Shown: positions 31,171 through 42,095 of the stretch, one piece after another
Layout of the letters: each line of letters opens with the position of its first letter
Position numbering within the stretch: the first letter of the stretch is position 1
Source of the DNA: Xiphydria camelus
Taxonomy: Eukaryota > Arthropoda > Insecta > Hymenoptera > Xiphydriidae
DNA length: 64,000 bases
Reading direction: 5' to 3'
Assembly (NCBI GenBank): GCA_963678675.1
Contig: OY783193.1
Span: 23,863,309 to 23,927,308 of the forward strand
Position numbers and translations under genes: made by a program
The notes under the pieces: model-generated
The model's database searches: none
Told to the model about the DNA's origin: nothing
The model's input: the letters and a program-made list of their open reading frames with translations, nothing else

Positions 31171-31497
31171 TTCCATCGTTACATCAGAGGCGAAGAAGAG
31201 ATGAAATAGAAGTGAGGTACATGTACATTTCACGTTTGATAGGTTGGTATATAAATTGGAACTTCTGATAGTATAATACGAAAGAGGAAATATATCGATA
31301 AAGGAAAAATAATAATAAAGTAGTTACTACATTATTGTAATCTAATTCCATTGTATCCCTTACTTTTCTGCCACGACTTTGATCGTTGATAATGAAAAAA
31401 AATCAAATTTATTGGTTGATCCATCTACTATCAACAATCAAAGTTGTGGCAGAAAAATAAAGGATACAATAGAATTGAATTACAATAATGTAGTAAT
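31171..31497. repeat. Repeat family Q, left part with hairpin, LINE target
   Basis: AGGCGAAGAAGAGATGAAAT, AGTGAGGTACATGTACA and CACGTTTGATAGG are shared with copies at 40191-40335, 40617-40760, 44480-44640, 59865-60000 and 62330-62465. At 31335-31485 CTGCCACGACTTTGATCGTT and its near complement form a hairpin. ATAATGTAGTAA at 31486-31497 is duplicated at 40179-40190 by the LINE insertion. Confidence 0.7.
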
Positions 31498-32643
31498 AAT
31501 AATAATAATAATAAAAGCGGTTAGGACGCTAATCATCCCTGAACGCCACAGAATACTTAATAGTTTTATTGTAGCCCCGCTGTGATTAGGGGTGTACCTT
31601 AGATTTGCATCTTGGCCTTTTTGGCCAGTCCACATATCCATTCCACCCCTAGCTCTCTAGCCCTTTCCAGGCTAGGAAAAGCCTCGCCTATCAGACGGTG
31701 TCTATAAGCCCCTAGTGCTGGACATTCCAACAGCAGGTGCTGGGCATCTTCCCTCTCCACTTTGCAGTATCGACATCTATCCGTTTCCGATAGACCTAGA
31801 CGGCTATTCTATAACTGAGTGAAAGCCTGTTCCCGTGAGAAGTGGGCGGAGTTCACTGGAAAAGTAAGGAGACTCCTAGTCGCTATTCTCTAACTGCGGG
31901 AGTACGAAAATCGGGTAAACGTAGTTCCTGGGAGAATCGGTCTGCTCGGTCGGTCTGGTCGGGACGGCGATTCTAACCTATGTATCTACTTCTGTGACAG
32001 TGTGCCGCAGTTTACAGTTGATTAATTTGCGTGTTCCAACAAACGATACACAGTAGTCCAGCGATCTAAGCAAACGCGGTCATGAGTATATTAATGACTT
32101 ACATAACTGATTTGGGCGATGTAAATTTGTGTCTTAGTTATAAAAAGATATACTCTTGTATATAAGAACTTTTTCCAGAGGTGGTAATAGGAAAAGTAGT
32201 TCGAAAAAATAATTTAACAAAAAGCACATTTCCCTAATGCTTACAATAAAAGTCAAAAGCAGCTTAATAATTAAAAAAGATATAGGTATTATACTGGTAC
32301 CTAGTATTATTCCAAAATATGCATCCTTGAAAACGTACACTTATAAAACGTACCTGAAACCAAGCAAATTGTTTTAAATAGAGAAAACTGATTTCGTAAC
32401 AATAAGACTGCGAAACCGTAAAAATTAAATACATTAAAATATGGGACAAGAATGGCATGTAAAATGTTGTATAATAATCAAGAGCATGCTTCAAACTATA
32501 ACTTAAACCAGAAAATGTACGTATCTGAACTTAGCATCATAGTAAACAGTTATGAATTAATATGGACTTTTGACCTATTTCAGAACCACTGTGCGATGGT
32601 CGGAATTCTGATTAACGATCCTTAGTAATTAGTATCACCGCGA

Positions 32644-33082
32644 TATACAGGGTGTAACAGAGTAAGTGTTACAACGTGAAACTGTAGATTCCTTATGAAA
32701 GAAGAAAGATTTTTCCTCTTACAAAAATGTTCTGCAGGCTGTCGTTTTCGATATAAGGTAAAACAGGGTGAGTTGGCGAATGGAGTTGGCCCCTCGTTTC
32801 TATGGAAAGAAATGGAAACGAGGGACCGACTTCATTCGCCAACTCACCCCGTTTTACCTTATTTAAACCACGAACTACTTGTTATTAGGTGTCAACACTC
32901 AAATCTGATAAAAATAGTTCGAGGTTTAAAGAAAAACGATTTTTTTTTCAAAACTTTGACATCCTGTATATCGAAAACGAAAGCACGCAGAACATTTTTG
33001 TAAGAGGAAAAATCTTTTTCTTTTTTCACAAGGAATCTACAGTTTCACGTTGTAACACTTACTCTGTTACACCCTGTATATA
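32644..33082. mobile_element. 438 bp MITE with CAGGGTGTAACAG ends
   Basis: TATACAGGGTGTAACAGAGT and its complement at the right end, then AAGTGTTACAACGTGAAACT on both sides. TA duplication likely. The centre is a second palindrome containing GAGTTGGCGAATG and CGAGGGACCGAC. Related at its ends to the CAGGGTGG elements near 9-13 kb. Confidence 0.75.
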
Positions 33083-33239
33083 ACTCGTTCACCAAAGCCC
33101 GTATAACCTTCAAGGGTTACTTTATTTTATAGCGGTAAATTCGAATATTCTATACTAATTTAGGACTGCTATTCTAACGAGAAATAATGAGCGGAGAAAC
33201 TGTTAATTTATAACCTACCGTCAAGTATTAACCATCCTG

Positions 33240-34115
33240 TCTAATTCAAAGCGCATTTAGTTTATTCTCTCTTAACTCTGCTATCGGTCGCTGTTCCGTC
33301 TCGCGATAAACGGAATTCGACACAATGCTTCGAACCGTTTAAGGCCAGGGCCTGGTTTAGACGGCCGAAAATCAGCGGTTTTTAGGGAGCGTTTTTAGGG
33401 AGGAAGGAGATAACTGATCGAAACACGGTTTTGGGGATATTATTTTATATATTTTAACTTCAAAAAAAAAATTTTAGTGACCAGCTACAACGCATTATAG
33501 ACTAAGTTATAGGCAGATTCGTAGAGCGCCTCGGCGTTGGAGTTCCTCGATGGCGTACACGCTAGCGCCCCCTATTTTCATATAAAATGAAAAAATGATT
33601 TAAATTATTATTTTTCATGTTTTTATCTACCATGTGAACTAAAAAAAGCTATAAAAAGTTTAAAATTCTGAATGCCTTGAAGTGCCGAAGGAAAAAGCTA
33701 CTTTTTGAAAAAGTAGCTTTTTCCTTCGGCACTTCAAGGCATTCAGAATTTTAAACTTTTTATAGCTTTTTTTAGTTCACATGGTAGATAAAAACATGAA
33801 AAATAATAATTTAAATCATTTTTTCATTTTATATGAAAATAGGGGGCGCTAGCGTGTACGCCATCGAGGAACTCCAACGCCGAGGCGCTCTACGAATCTG
33901 CCTATAACTTAGTCTATAATGCGTTGTAGCTGGTCACTAAAATTTTTTTTTTGAAGTTAAAATATATAAAATAATATCCCCAAAACCGTGTTTCGATCAG
34001 TTATCTCCTTCCTCCCTAAAAACGCTCCCTAAAAACCGCTGATTTTCGGCCGCCTAAACCAGGCCCTGGCCTTAATAGTATCACAGTCAGAAATACCTCG
34101 CAAATCTATAGCTAC
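33240..34115. mobile_element. Relic of the TTTAATAGTATCAC MITE, split by the TTAA palindrome
   Basis: GCGCATTTAGTTTA to CGGAATTCGACACAATG matches the inverted core of the MITE at 60720-60830. Its TTTAATAGTATCACAG end resumes at 34072 after the palindrome. This gives the pre-insertion sequence with a single TTAA. Confidence 0.6.
33343..34071. mobile_element. Near-perfect 729 bp palindrome flanked by TTAA
   Basis: Two 364 bp arms mirror each other around a single central G at 33707; I found one mismatch (GACGG against GGCGG next to the ends). The ends are GGCCAGGGCCTGGTTTAG and complement. TTAA is duplicated on both sides (33339-33342 and 34072-34075), and the disrupted MITE contains one TTAA at this site in related copies. 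TTAA duplication is typical of piggyBac-type (or Kolobok-type) insertion. The element has no coding potential. Confidence 0.85.
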
Positions 34116-34249
34116 TCTCGGATCGGAATCTACGAAACGGAACGGGGTATTTTTCGGCGAATCTAGGCTGCACGTGCGCTCGCAGTCCTGCACCATGCTC
34201 GGGAAGGGGTAATTACCGACCGCATCGGAAGAAGCCATTTCCCACAATA

Positions 34250-34305
34250 CCTATTGTAATAGATACCGCTATACTTAGAATAATAAATCAACTTTGTAAA
34301 GGGAG
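34250..34305. repeat. Dispersed short repeat
   Basis: TATTGTAATAGATACCGCTA and AAATCAACTTTGTAAAGGG match 17923-17980. Confidence 0.55.
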
Positions 34306-34449
34306 GACAAGACGAATCTAATAGATGGCCGGTCGGATTAACTTAATACCTGGCTTATCCAGGTACAAAGAATCGAACCGTCATTCGATGCAACATAACT
34401 CCTTTTATGGCCAGGGACGAGCAACGACATCCTTGCCCACTCGAAAAAT

Positions 34450-34480
34450 ACAGTGGGGTAAAAAGTATTCATACACCACG
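34450..34480. mobile_element. Single Tc1/mariner-like end
   Basis: TACAGTGGGGTAAAAAGTAT followed by TCATACACC resembles the TIR of Tc1-type elements. The partner end was not found, so this is a fragment. Confidence 0.4.
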
Positions 34481-37400
34481 GTGAGGTACCGTTGAACTAT
34501 GATTCACTTGCAAATAATTGAAATAAATTAATATCTATTGGCATCAAAATATAGCTTGTACTGTCACCATTCTTGTCCTATTTTAATGTATTGAATTTTT
34601 ACGGTTTCGCAGTCTTATTGTTACGAAATCAGTTTTCTCTATTTAAAACAATTTGCTTGGTTTCAGGTACGTTTTATAAGTGTACGTTTTCAAGGATGCA
34701 TATTTTGGAATAATACTAGGTACCAGTATAATACCTATATCTTTTTTAATTATTAAGCTGCTTTTGACTTTTATTGTAAGCATTAGGGAAATGTGCTTTT
34801 TGTTAAATTATTTTTTCCAACTACTTTTCCTATTACCACCTCTGGAAAAAGTTCTTATATATAAGTATGTTTTTGAATTATTTTATATCATTTAATAATG
34901 AATGTTTCAGTTTAATATATTTTTTTATTATGTTCCATTTACGTTATCATAGTAGAATAAATATATGGTTAATTTTTGGTCTTTTATTTTAACAGTATAT
35001 CTTTATAACTAAGACATAAATTTACATCGCACAAATCATTTATGTAACTCATTAATATACTTATGATCGCGTTTGCTTAGATCGCCGGACCACTGTGTAT
35101 CGTTTGTTGGAACACGCAAATTAACAAACTGTAAACTGCGGCACGCTGGCGCAGAAGTAGGTAGGCTAGAGTCGCCGTTCTCCCGGGGAGCAGGCTGCTT
35201 CTCACGGTCTTGACCAGTAGAAGTAAGTTCACCCATTTTCGTGCGATGGGAGCGCTTCCGCAGTTACAGAATAGTGATTCCTTCACTCTCCTTGCTTTTT
35301 CAGTGAACATCGCCCGCTCCTCACTTAGAGAATAGCTGTTTAGGTACACGTTTCAACGGTCGGGCATGAGCTGGGCGAGGGAAGCTCTCACCCGTGGAAC
35401 GGTCACTTCCCAGGTACGCTCACTCTCCCCGGAATTATAGAATAGCCGTCCTAGTCTCCTGCAGTGTGAGTTGAATTTTCCGTGACCAGTTAATAGTCTG
35501 ATTGTAATGCTCAGGCTTATCCTGTTCATGTTCACTAGTAACCTGGCTCTCTTTTGTGCTAGGCGAGGCATTAGATTCCTCGCCTGTCTGCCCGTTCCTA
35601 GATTAGTCCACCGGTGAAAATGCTCCCTGTGGAATTTCCTCTTAATTTCTAACCTGACCATGGCAAAGGGGACTCCCACTGGCATGAGGTTCTCCTTTCT
35701 GGTGCCCTCTTTCGCCAGTACGTCCGCTATCTCGTTACCATGGACTCCTGTGTGTCCGGGGACCCAAGCAAGAGTAATCTTGTTGGTTTTCCCTAGAATC
35801 TCTAGCACTTCCATAGTCTCCCACACAATCTGTGAATTTGTGCTTGTCCTGTGGAGTGCTTTTATAGCAGCTTGACTGTCAGACCAAATATAAATATACT
35901 TGTTCGCAGTGCGCTGCTCTACAAGTAGTTCCAGGCAGTGTTTTATTGCTAAGACTTCCGCCTGGAACACTGTGGCTTTGTCTCCCAGGGCGATACTTAC
36001 CCTGAGGTCTTCTTGAGGTCCAAAGACTCCCGCCCCAAAGCGACCCCCGTACCCCGACCCATCGGTGTACCAGTGCCTGACTGTGGGACCCGGAGTCCTC
36101 TTACTAATTTCCCAGTGATTCCTCTCAGGTAGGTATACCACAAAGGCCTTCCTGATCTGGTATTTCCTGGCTATCTTATCCTGTCTCAAGGACATAGATC
36201 CTTGATCAAGCACGCCTAGTCTGGTGTGTGCTGTCCTTGCCCTGGTCCACTCACCAAGGCAGTTCATCCTGTATGCAGAGAGTTCCGCTCTTTCTCTTAT
36301 CAAAAGGTCAAGAGGCAGCACATCAAGTGCCACCTCTAGGGCCTCAGTTGGTGTGGATCTCATCGCCCCTGTTGCAGCCCTCAGGAACACGCCCTGAAGG
36401 GCTTTCAACCGGTTTCTTGATTCGATCCTCCCTACTCTTGGCCACCAAATCACTGCTGCATACAGTAATCTCGGCAATAACACCATTTTGTACAGCCACA
36501 GACAGACCCTGGGACTAAAGCCCCAGTTTCTGCCCATTGCTCTTCTGCATGCCCATAGCGAGGCATATACCTTCGCGATCTGGCATGTGATATGTTCTTT
36601 CCAATGCAACTTGGTGTCTCAGACGACACCCAAGTATTTTTGTGTTCTGACATACTCGATGTTTGTCCCCCTGAACCTTAATGGTTCCGGGTACTCCACC
36701 TTGTATTTTCTAGTGAATATCATGGCAGACACTTTCTCCGGGTTCACCGAGAGATTGGTCTTTTTACACCATTCATCCACTTTTCGTACGGCACAGTTCA
36801 TTCTGTCCCTTAGTACACTAAGGAAGTTGCCCCTGACCACAACCGCAGCATCATCTGCATAGCCATGGACCAGGAATCCTTCCCTCCTCAGTAGTTCTAA
36901 GAGTTCGTCCACTACGAGGCACCACAGTAGAGGTGATAAAACCCCTCCCTGCGGACATCCTCCCGATGGTCGCCCCCTTACCTCTATATCATCTTTCTTG
37001 GCGATCACCAATCTGTTCGCCATCATGCTCCGAGTCCAGTCTATTAGGGTTTCTGGTATCCCTCTACTAGACATGGCCTCGGTTATTACATTGTATCCGG
37101 TGCGATCAAACTCTCCTTCAATGTCTATGAAGAGTGCCATAGCATAGCCCCCTTCCTCTATCTGTTCCCCCACCCTTGCCACAAGATGGTGTAGGGCAGT
37201 CTCTGTGGATCTGCCCTCCCTATAGGCATATTGTGCAGGGGATAGAGGTCGTTCGGCTATGTATGAACTCTTAATGTGTCTATCCATAAGCCTTTCCAAG
37301 GTTTTCAACACAAAGGAAGTTAGGCTTATGGGTCTGAAGTCTCTTGGCTTAATATAGCCGTTTTTTCCGGGTTTGGGTATGAAGGCAATCCTTGCCTCTC

Positions 37401-38911
37401 CCCAGACCCTTGGAACTGTACCAAGAGCAACACTAGCTCTAAGCAGTTTAGTTAATAGTCCAATTATGACTTCTAGACCCCTTTGAAGCATTAGGGGGTA
37501 GATGCCATCTGGACCTGGTGACTTCAGTGGTTTGAATGTACTAACAGTCCATTCAACCGCCTGAGGGTATACAATTTTAGCAGAAAGAGCCCAGTTTGGT
37601 GCTTTTTGCCCATACCTGCTCTCTTGCCTCCATTTTCTCGTTCTTTCAAAGCCCGGAAAGTGCTCCTCAAGCAGGAGCTCCAGAGTTTCCTCCGTGCTCC
37701 AAGTATATTGTCTGTCTGGTTTGATTAAACAACCCACATTTGCGTTGTTCTTTCCCCCCAGTACTTTAACTAGTCTGGAGGCCTCAGCATACTCCTCAAT
37801 GCTGCTGCTTAATTTCCTCCAGCCTGTTTTCCTAGCATGTGCCAGTTCTTTATTATATTTTCTCTGAAGGGATCTTCTCTCCTCCAGTGCTTTTTCTTTC
37901 TTGGTTAGGTCTTTAGCGTTCTTGACCTTATTCCAAGCTTTCCTTAACAGGCCTCTAGTTGAGGCCAGCTTGTTATTCCACCAGTTGACCTTTTTGGTTT
38001 CCTTGGGGATATTTTCTACACCGCAAGCCTCGTATGACAGTCTCAGCGCCTCTGCGAAACGTCCGGCCGTCACCTCGAGCTGATTCTTATTGCAGAACCG
38101 GGTAGGTACGTCCTGGATCCTCTGTTTTAGTTCCTTCACGTAACTATCCCAGTTTGTCTTTGTAGGGTTCCTTTTAGAGGCCCCCTCCTGATGCCCTTTT
38201 ATCGTAAGGAGCACCTGGCTGTGGTCTGATCCTGAAGGTTCTTTGGAAACCCTCCAGTCCCCCACCCAATCCAGTACTCCCGCAGAACATAGGGTAATAT
38301 CCAGCACTTCATGTCTCCTTCGGTCCATGAAGGTAGGTTCATTTCCCCTGTTCAGTATAGACAGATCTGATGCCAGGATGTATTCGTGAAGGGATTCTCC
38401 CCTAGCATTGGTGTTAGTGCTCCCCCATCCTACATGATGGGAGTTCGCGTCGCACCCCACCAGGAGTTCACCCTTCCTTTTCCTCACCTCTTTTACTAGG
38501 TTTTTGAGTTCTCTTGTAGGTGGAGGTTCTGCTGAGTCATAGGGCAAGTACGCTGACCCTATGATAAACTCTAGTTTGCTTCCACTCCTGTCTGCCAAGT
38601 TTACCCTAGCTACCGCCAGGTCTCCGCAGCTCAGTTGTGGAATGAAAACCGCCTGCACTCCCTTTACAAGAATGCACAGGCTCTAATCTTATCCTCAGAG
38701 TTCGTGAAGAGTAAGCTCCCACTTTCTCCAAGTCCTCTTATAGCACCATTTACCACCCACGGTTCTTGTATTAGTGCTATGCCTGTGTGCATCTTCGCTA
38801 GCTCCTTGACCAATATGGCCGAGGCGCTTTTGCTATGATGCAAGTTAATTTGTACAACATTGAGTGTCGAGTGAGCCATATCTGGGTTCACCCGTCTTTC
38901 TCAATTTTGTC

Positions 38912-39808
38912 CTAATCCCCACCGCGGTTCTTCTCAAGCAACTTCACAGTTGCTCTCTGAGTCCCGCAGTGAGGTTTGAAATTACAGGCTTCTAAGACCC
39001 GTAACGCCTTATCATTGACGAGTGCAGCGAAGTGGGCGCTAGTAGCTCCCTTGCTTTCACTGCCCTTGACAATCGTCCAGTCCTCTTTGACCAGTCCCGT
39101 ATTCTGTTTTGCCAGAAACTGTACTGCCTCCGAGGCTGTCATTTCCTCATCCTCAACGTGGACTACTACCCTGTGTCGCTTCTGGAGCTCCTCGGTCGAG
39201 ACCACGTTGAGGATGAGGTTTCCTATCTTGTTCTCTGGGAATAGGCTTTTCAGCCACATCCCAGTCTCTTCGTCGGTGCACCCTATTACGGCCGCACCAT
39301 CTCTTTCCCACATCCCCTCGAAGATGGGTATCTTTGTGCCGTCGGGTATTGACAGGATCCGGGCTTTAAGCAGCCTCTTGATCGCTGTCAGTTCGTCCGT
39401 CGTCAGTCGTCTATCAGGGTACCCTTCTGGTACAAGGGCCCACCTGAACATTCTTGTCGCCTCTTGTGCGTATGTCTCAGTCCGAGTCTTTTTCTCAGTC
39501 TGTGTCGTACTGGGGCTAGGCGTATGGGGTGTTCGGGGTTAAATCTCTTAGTCCCCCTCCCACTTCCGTCTCTAGCCCCATCTGTCGCCGTCCCAGGGGT
39601 TGTGCGGACTTGTTCAGTCCTTACCCCCCCTTGCGTCTGTTTATTCAGTCGTCGCCTCGCAGCTCCACTCAACCTCTGCTTGACGACCCTGCGTCTTCCG
39701 TCCGTTTCTCCGTCCCCCATCTGGTTCGTTTCCGCCCCAGATGGTTGTTCCGTAGTTTCGTTTCTTTTTTTATTCAGGTTCATTTTTGTCCCACGAGTGT
39801 CAGACATA
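38912..39808 (-). pseudogene. LINE ORF1 with DUF4780-like segment
   Basis: The downstream 180 codons (39451 to 38912) include FRWALVPEGYPDRRLTTDEL, IPDGTKIPIFEGMWERDGAA and WLKSLFP, the pattern of DUF4780, often found in ORF1 of insect LINEs. Upstream, in a different frame and starting near 39808, is a basic Arg/Lys/Thr-rich segment (LSGAARRRLNKQTQGG) that probably forms the RNA-binding N-terminus; one frame change near 39520-39540 separates them. ORF1 coats LINE RNA. It ends about 20 bases before the ORF2 ATG. Reading frames on the opposite strand here are shadows. Confidence 0.65.
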
Positions 39809-40190
39809 AGCGGTATCACCTGGGGAGAGGTCCGTTCACCCAGGGCTTGGCTATTTACTCCCAGAGGGCGCCCGGTATCTGGGAGGCACCGTTTGGGAAC
39901 GCATCATACCCCCTGCGCCATACAACATCTCAGCACGGTAGCTCACACCTTATGTTTGGGGGGAGCTTTTGGTCCACGACGAGAGCCTTCACTCTCCCGT
40001 TGGTGGGTTTATGCACCATTGGAAGTGCTTATCTCTCCCGTTAACCGATCCTTTCGCGCCACTGGGGCGTTGATCAGATCGGCCATTCCCCTATCCGCCA
40101 CCTAGGGACGCGCCCGGCAGGGGAAGCTCAACCCCCCCTCACACCCGTCAATTGGGATTTGTAAGTGAGGTGCACGGGATAATGTAGTAA

Positions 40191-40525
40191 CTACTTTATT
40201 ATTATTTTTTCTTTATCGATATATTTCCTTTTTCGTATTATACTATCAGAAGATCCAATTTAAATACCAACCTATCAAACGTGAAGTGTACATGTACCTC
40301 ACTTCTATTTCATCTCTTCTTCGCCTCTGATGTAACAATGGAAATTACAAAATATCCATTTAAAGTGGCACACGTCCATGCACTCGAGATATCAGATCCA
40401 GCTCGCCGAATGAACTAATGCAACTGGTTCTTGAAACAACAAGTGGATGATCCCTTGTTCGAAAGAAATCCCCTCGGGTTCGCATAAGATCTGTAACAAA
40501 TTGTAAATAACATAATCATTTGCAG
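40191..40525. repeat. Repeat family Q, continuation past the LINE
   Basis: Inverted relative to 31000-31490 for more than 300 bases: CTTCTATTTCATCTCTTCTT, then CATTTAAAGTGG, CATGCACTCGAGAT and TTCGAAAGAAATCCCCTCGG. Before the LINE arrived the site was therefore a large inverted repeat. Confidence 0.7.
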
Positions 40526-40616
40526 TTTCACTATTTAAAATATACCGAACTTACTCAACGTAGAAATTAAGAAACTATATTAATCTGAGTTAACCAATTC
40601 TAATGACAGAATTATT

Positions 40617-41210
40617 AAAAACGATATATTTCATTTTTCGTATTATACTATCAGAAGTTCCAATTTATATACCAACCTATCAAACGTGAAGTGTACATGT
40701 ACCTCACTTCTATTTCATCTCTTCTTCGCCTCTAGTGTAACGATAGAAATTACAAAATATCATAACTTTTTTGTAACATTTCTGCAATATTTTACAATAA
40801 TCGTGAACACTACCGTATGTTAGAAATATATATTTCTCGATAAATTCGAGAATGTTGCGAAACATCATAGAAACGTTTCAGTCTCATTACGTCGAAAGAT
40901 CTCCTCGATAAGGTACAGATCCTATACTAGGTAAGAAGATTTTCATGAAGACTCATGATTTTTTGACTTGTCATCTCGTCCAGCTGCAACCGAAGAGGAT
41001 CTAGCTCGTGTCCTGTCCACAAAAAGATGACTCGATGGACATTGGAGAATGTCAGACTTGTCACCGAGCGCCTATATCCCACGGTACATCATTGCAATAC
41101 GCGTTTCTCCTTTCAACTATTCCAGCGTTAAATAAATTTTACTTCTTTCAATCTAATAACCTTTTTTGAACTGTTCGTGGTAGGTGGCAGCGATCGATAA
41201 TAGCGACTCG
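40617..41210. repeat. Left arm of a large inverted repeat (Q family)
   Basis: GTATTATACTATCAGAAGTT and onward through the Q family, and from 40965 GCTGCAACCGAAGAGGATCT, match 44215-44640 in inverted order. The CXC-gene element lies between the arms. Confidence 0.65.
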
Positions 41211-42095
41211 TCGTAGATAAGCTCGTCTATTAAAACTAAAAAGCAATTCGGTGTACCGAACTACTACTGCGATAATGTGCCCGAGCTCACGGTCTATTCT
41301 GCGATTAACATTAACGTAATCGTGATTATGCTCAGGTGATCGGTGTTCCAAAAGAGGTAAAGTTGATACTAAACATCGGATGCTCTGTAAGCTAACTTGC
41401 TAGTGTATGCTTGCAACTGGAATATCATCGCAGGAATAATTTGTCTACTAGTGTAGTCAAATGGTAGTTTGACCAAAACAAAATTGCGGAAGTTTTTTTC
41501 TCGACGGTTTTATATGTTTTTGGGGCTGCTGAATCCGAATTTATAGTTTGCTGCCTTGTAGGAGGTCGGCTTCATAGCCAAAAACGCAAAAAATCTGAAT
41601 TTTTCAGCACTTTTTTCAGTTTTTTGCTTATATCTAAAAAACTGTACGTTTTTTGAAGATGAGCGTTCTATCCAAATTAAAGCAAATAAAATTTCCTACA
41701 AAATGCACTGGTCATCTTTGATTTTGTAATAAGCGGTCTCCGCGCTAGAGCTCAGTGAAAACCAGTGATTTTTTTATATTTTCACAAAAACGTCAAAAAC
41801 ACCAACTTTCATCCCCTGCAACCCGAGAAATATATGTTCATAAACCCTTATATCACGTATAAGTATATTATATATCATAAAAAAGACGTCTGCAATATTT
41901 AATTTTCTCATAAAGATTTTTGTAAGAAGAAGCTTCTTTTGAATAAGTTAAATGGCAAGCCATGCTTTATAAAAACATTGAGAAATTATATTTAAAACTT
42001 ATTAGGTACATTAACCTGAAAATAAAGCTAGCTATATACATGAAATCTATACGCATGTATCACGAAATGATGTAAAGATGTACCCAGGATCATCA

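Larger units (their letters stand above)
31800..35449. mobile_element. 3.65 kb DNA transposon, ACGGCTATTCTATAA ends, 5 bp duplication
   Basis: Both ends are ACGGCTATTCTATAA in inverted orientation, flanked by CCTAG (31795-31799 and 35450-35454). Excision on paper restores the LINE ORF2 frame around HCRRLG and LSETDRCRYC. Subterminal copies of CTATTCT.TAACTG-like motifs recur inward (31890, 35265, 35325). Inner inverted arms of roughly 480 bp run 31990-32470 and 34570-35170. No transposase frame is present; the interior is occupied by MITEs. A 5 bp duplication fits Transib length, but the ends lack the Transib CAC start, so the superfamily is open. Confidence 0.75.
31599..38891 (-). pseudogene. 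LINE ORF2: endonuclease, reverse transcriptase, RNase H
   Basis: From an ATG near 38891: an APE-type endonuclease (NVVQINLHHS, ALIQEPW, LVGCDANSHHVGWGS, SDHSQVLLT), reverse transcriptase (FIPKPGK, RDFRPISLTSF, AMALFIDIEGEFD, SGGCPQGGVLSPLLW, HGYADDAAVV with catalytic YADD) and RNase H (WYTDGSG, FQAEVLAIKH, IWSDSQAAI, WVPGHTGVHGNEIAD). The final CCHC-like motif (CRYCKVEREDAQHLLLECPA) lies at about 31620-31790, beyond the inserted DNA transposon, and translation would end at 31599. Defects: a one-base shift near 38667, an in-frame TGA at 36619-36621, and the 3.65 kb insertion. The protein would prime cDNA synthesis at the nicked target. Confidence 0.85.
31498..40178 (-). mobile_element. I-group-like LINE, near full length, split by a DNA transposon
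   Basis: Flanked by a perfect 12 bp target duplication, ATAATGTAGTAA (31486-31497 and 40179-40190). The minus-strand 3' tail is a run of TTA/TAA triplets at 31498-31514, as in I-type LINEs. Two reading frames: ORF1 with a DUF4780-like segment and ORF2 with endonuclease, reverse transcriptase and RNase H. Removing the DNA transposon at 31800-35449 leaves about 5.0 kb. Damage in coding regions is light: one frame change in each ORF and one stop in ORF2 besides the transposon. Confidence 0.85.

Noticed and set aside
35353..35449. Natural C-terminus of LINE ORF2 at 35353
   Set aside because: The last ~32 residues come from the inserted DNA transposon; the true C-terminus with the CCHC-like motif is at 31599-31794.
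39464..40105. 213-codon plus-strand frame
   Set aside because: It is antisense to the basic N-terminus and 5' region of LINE ORF1.
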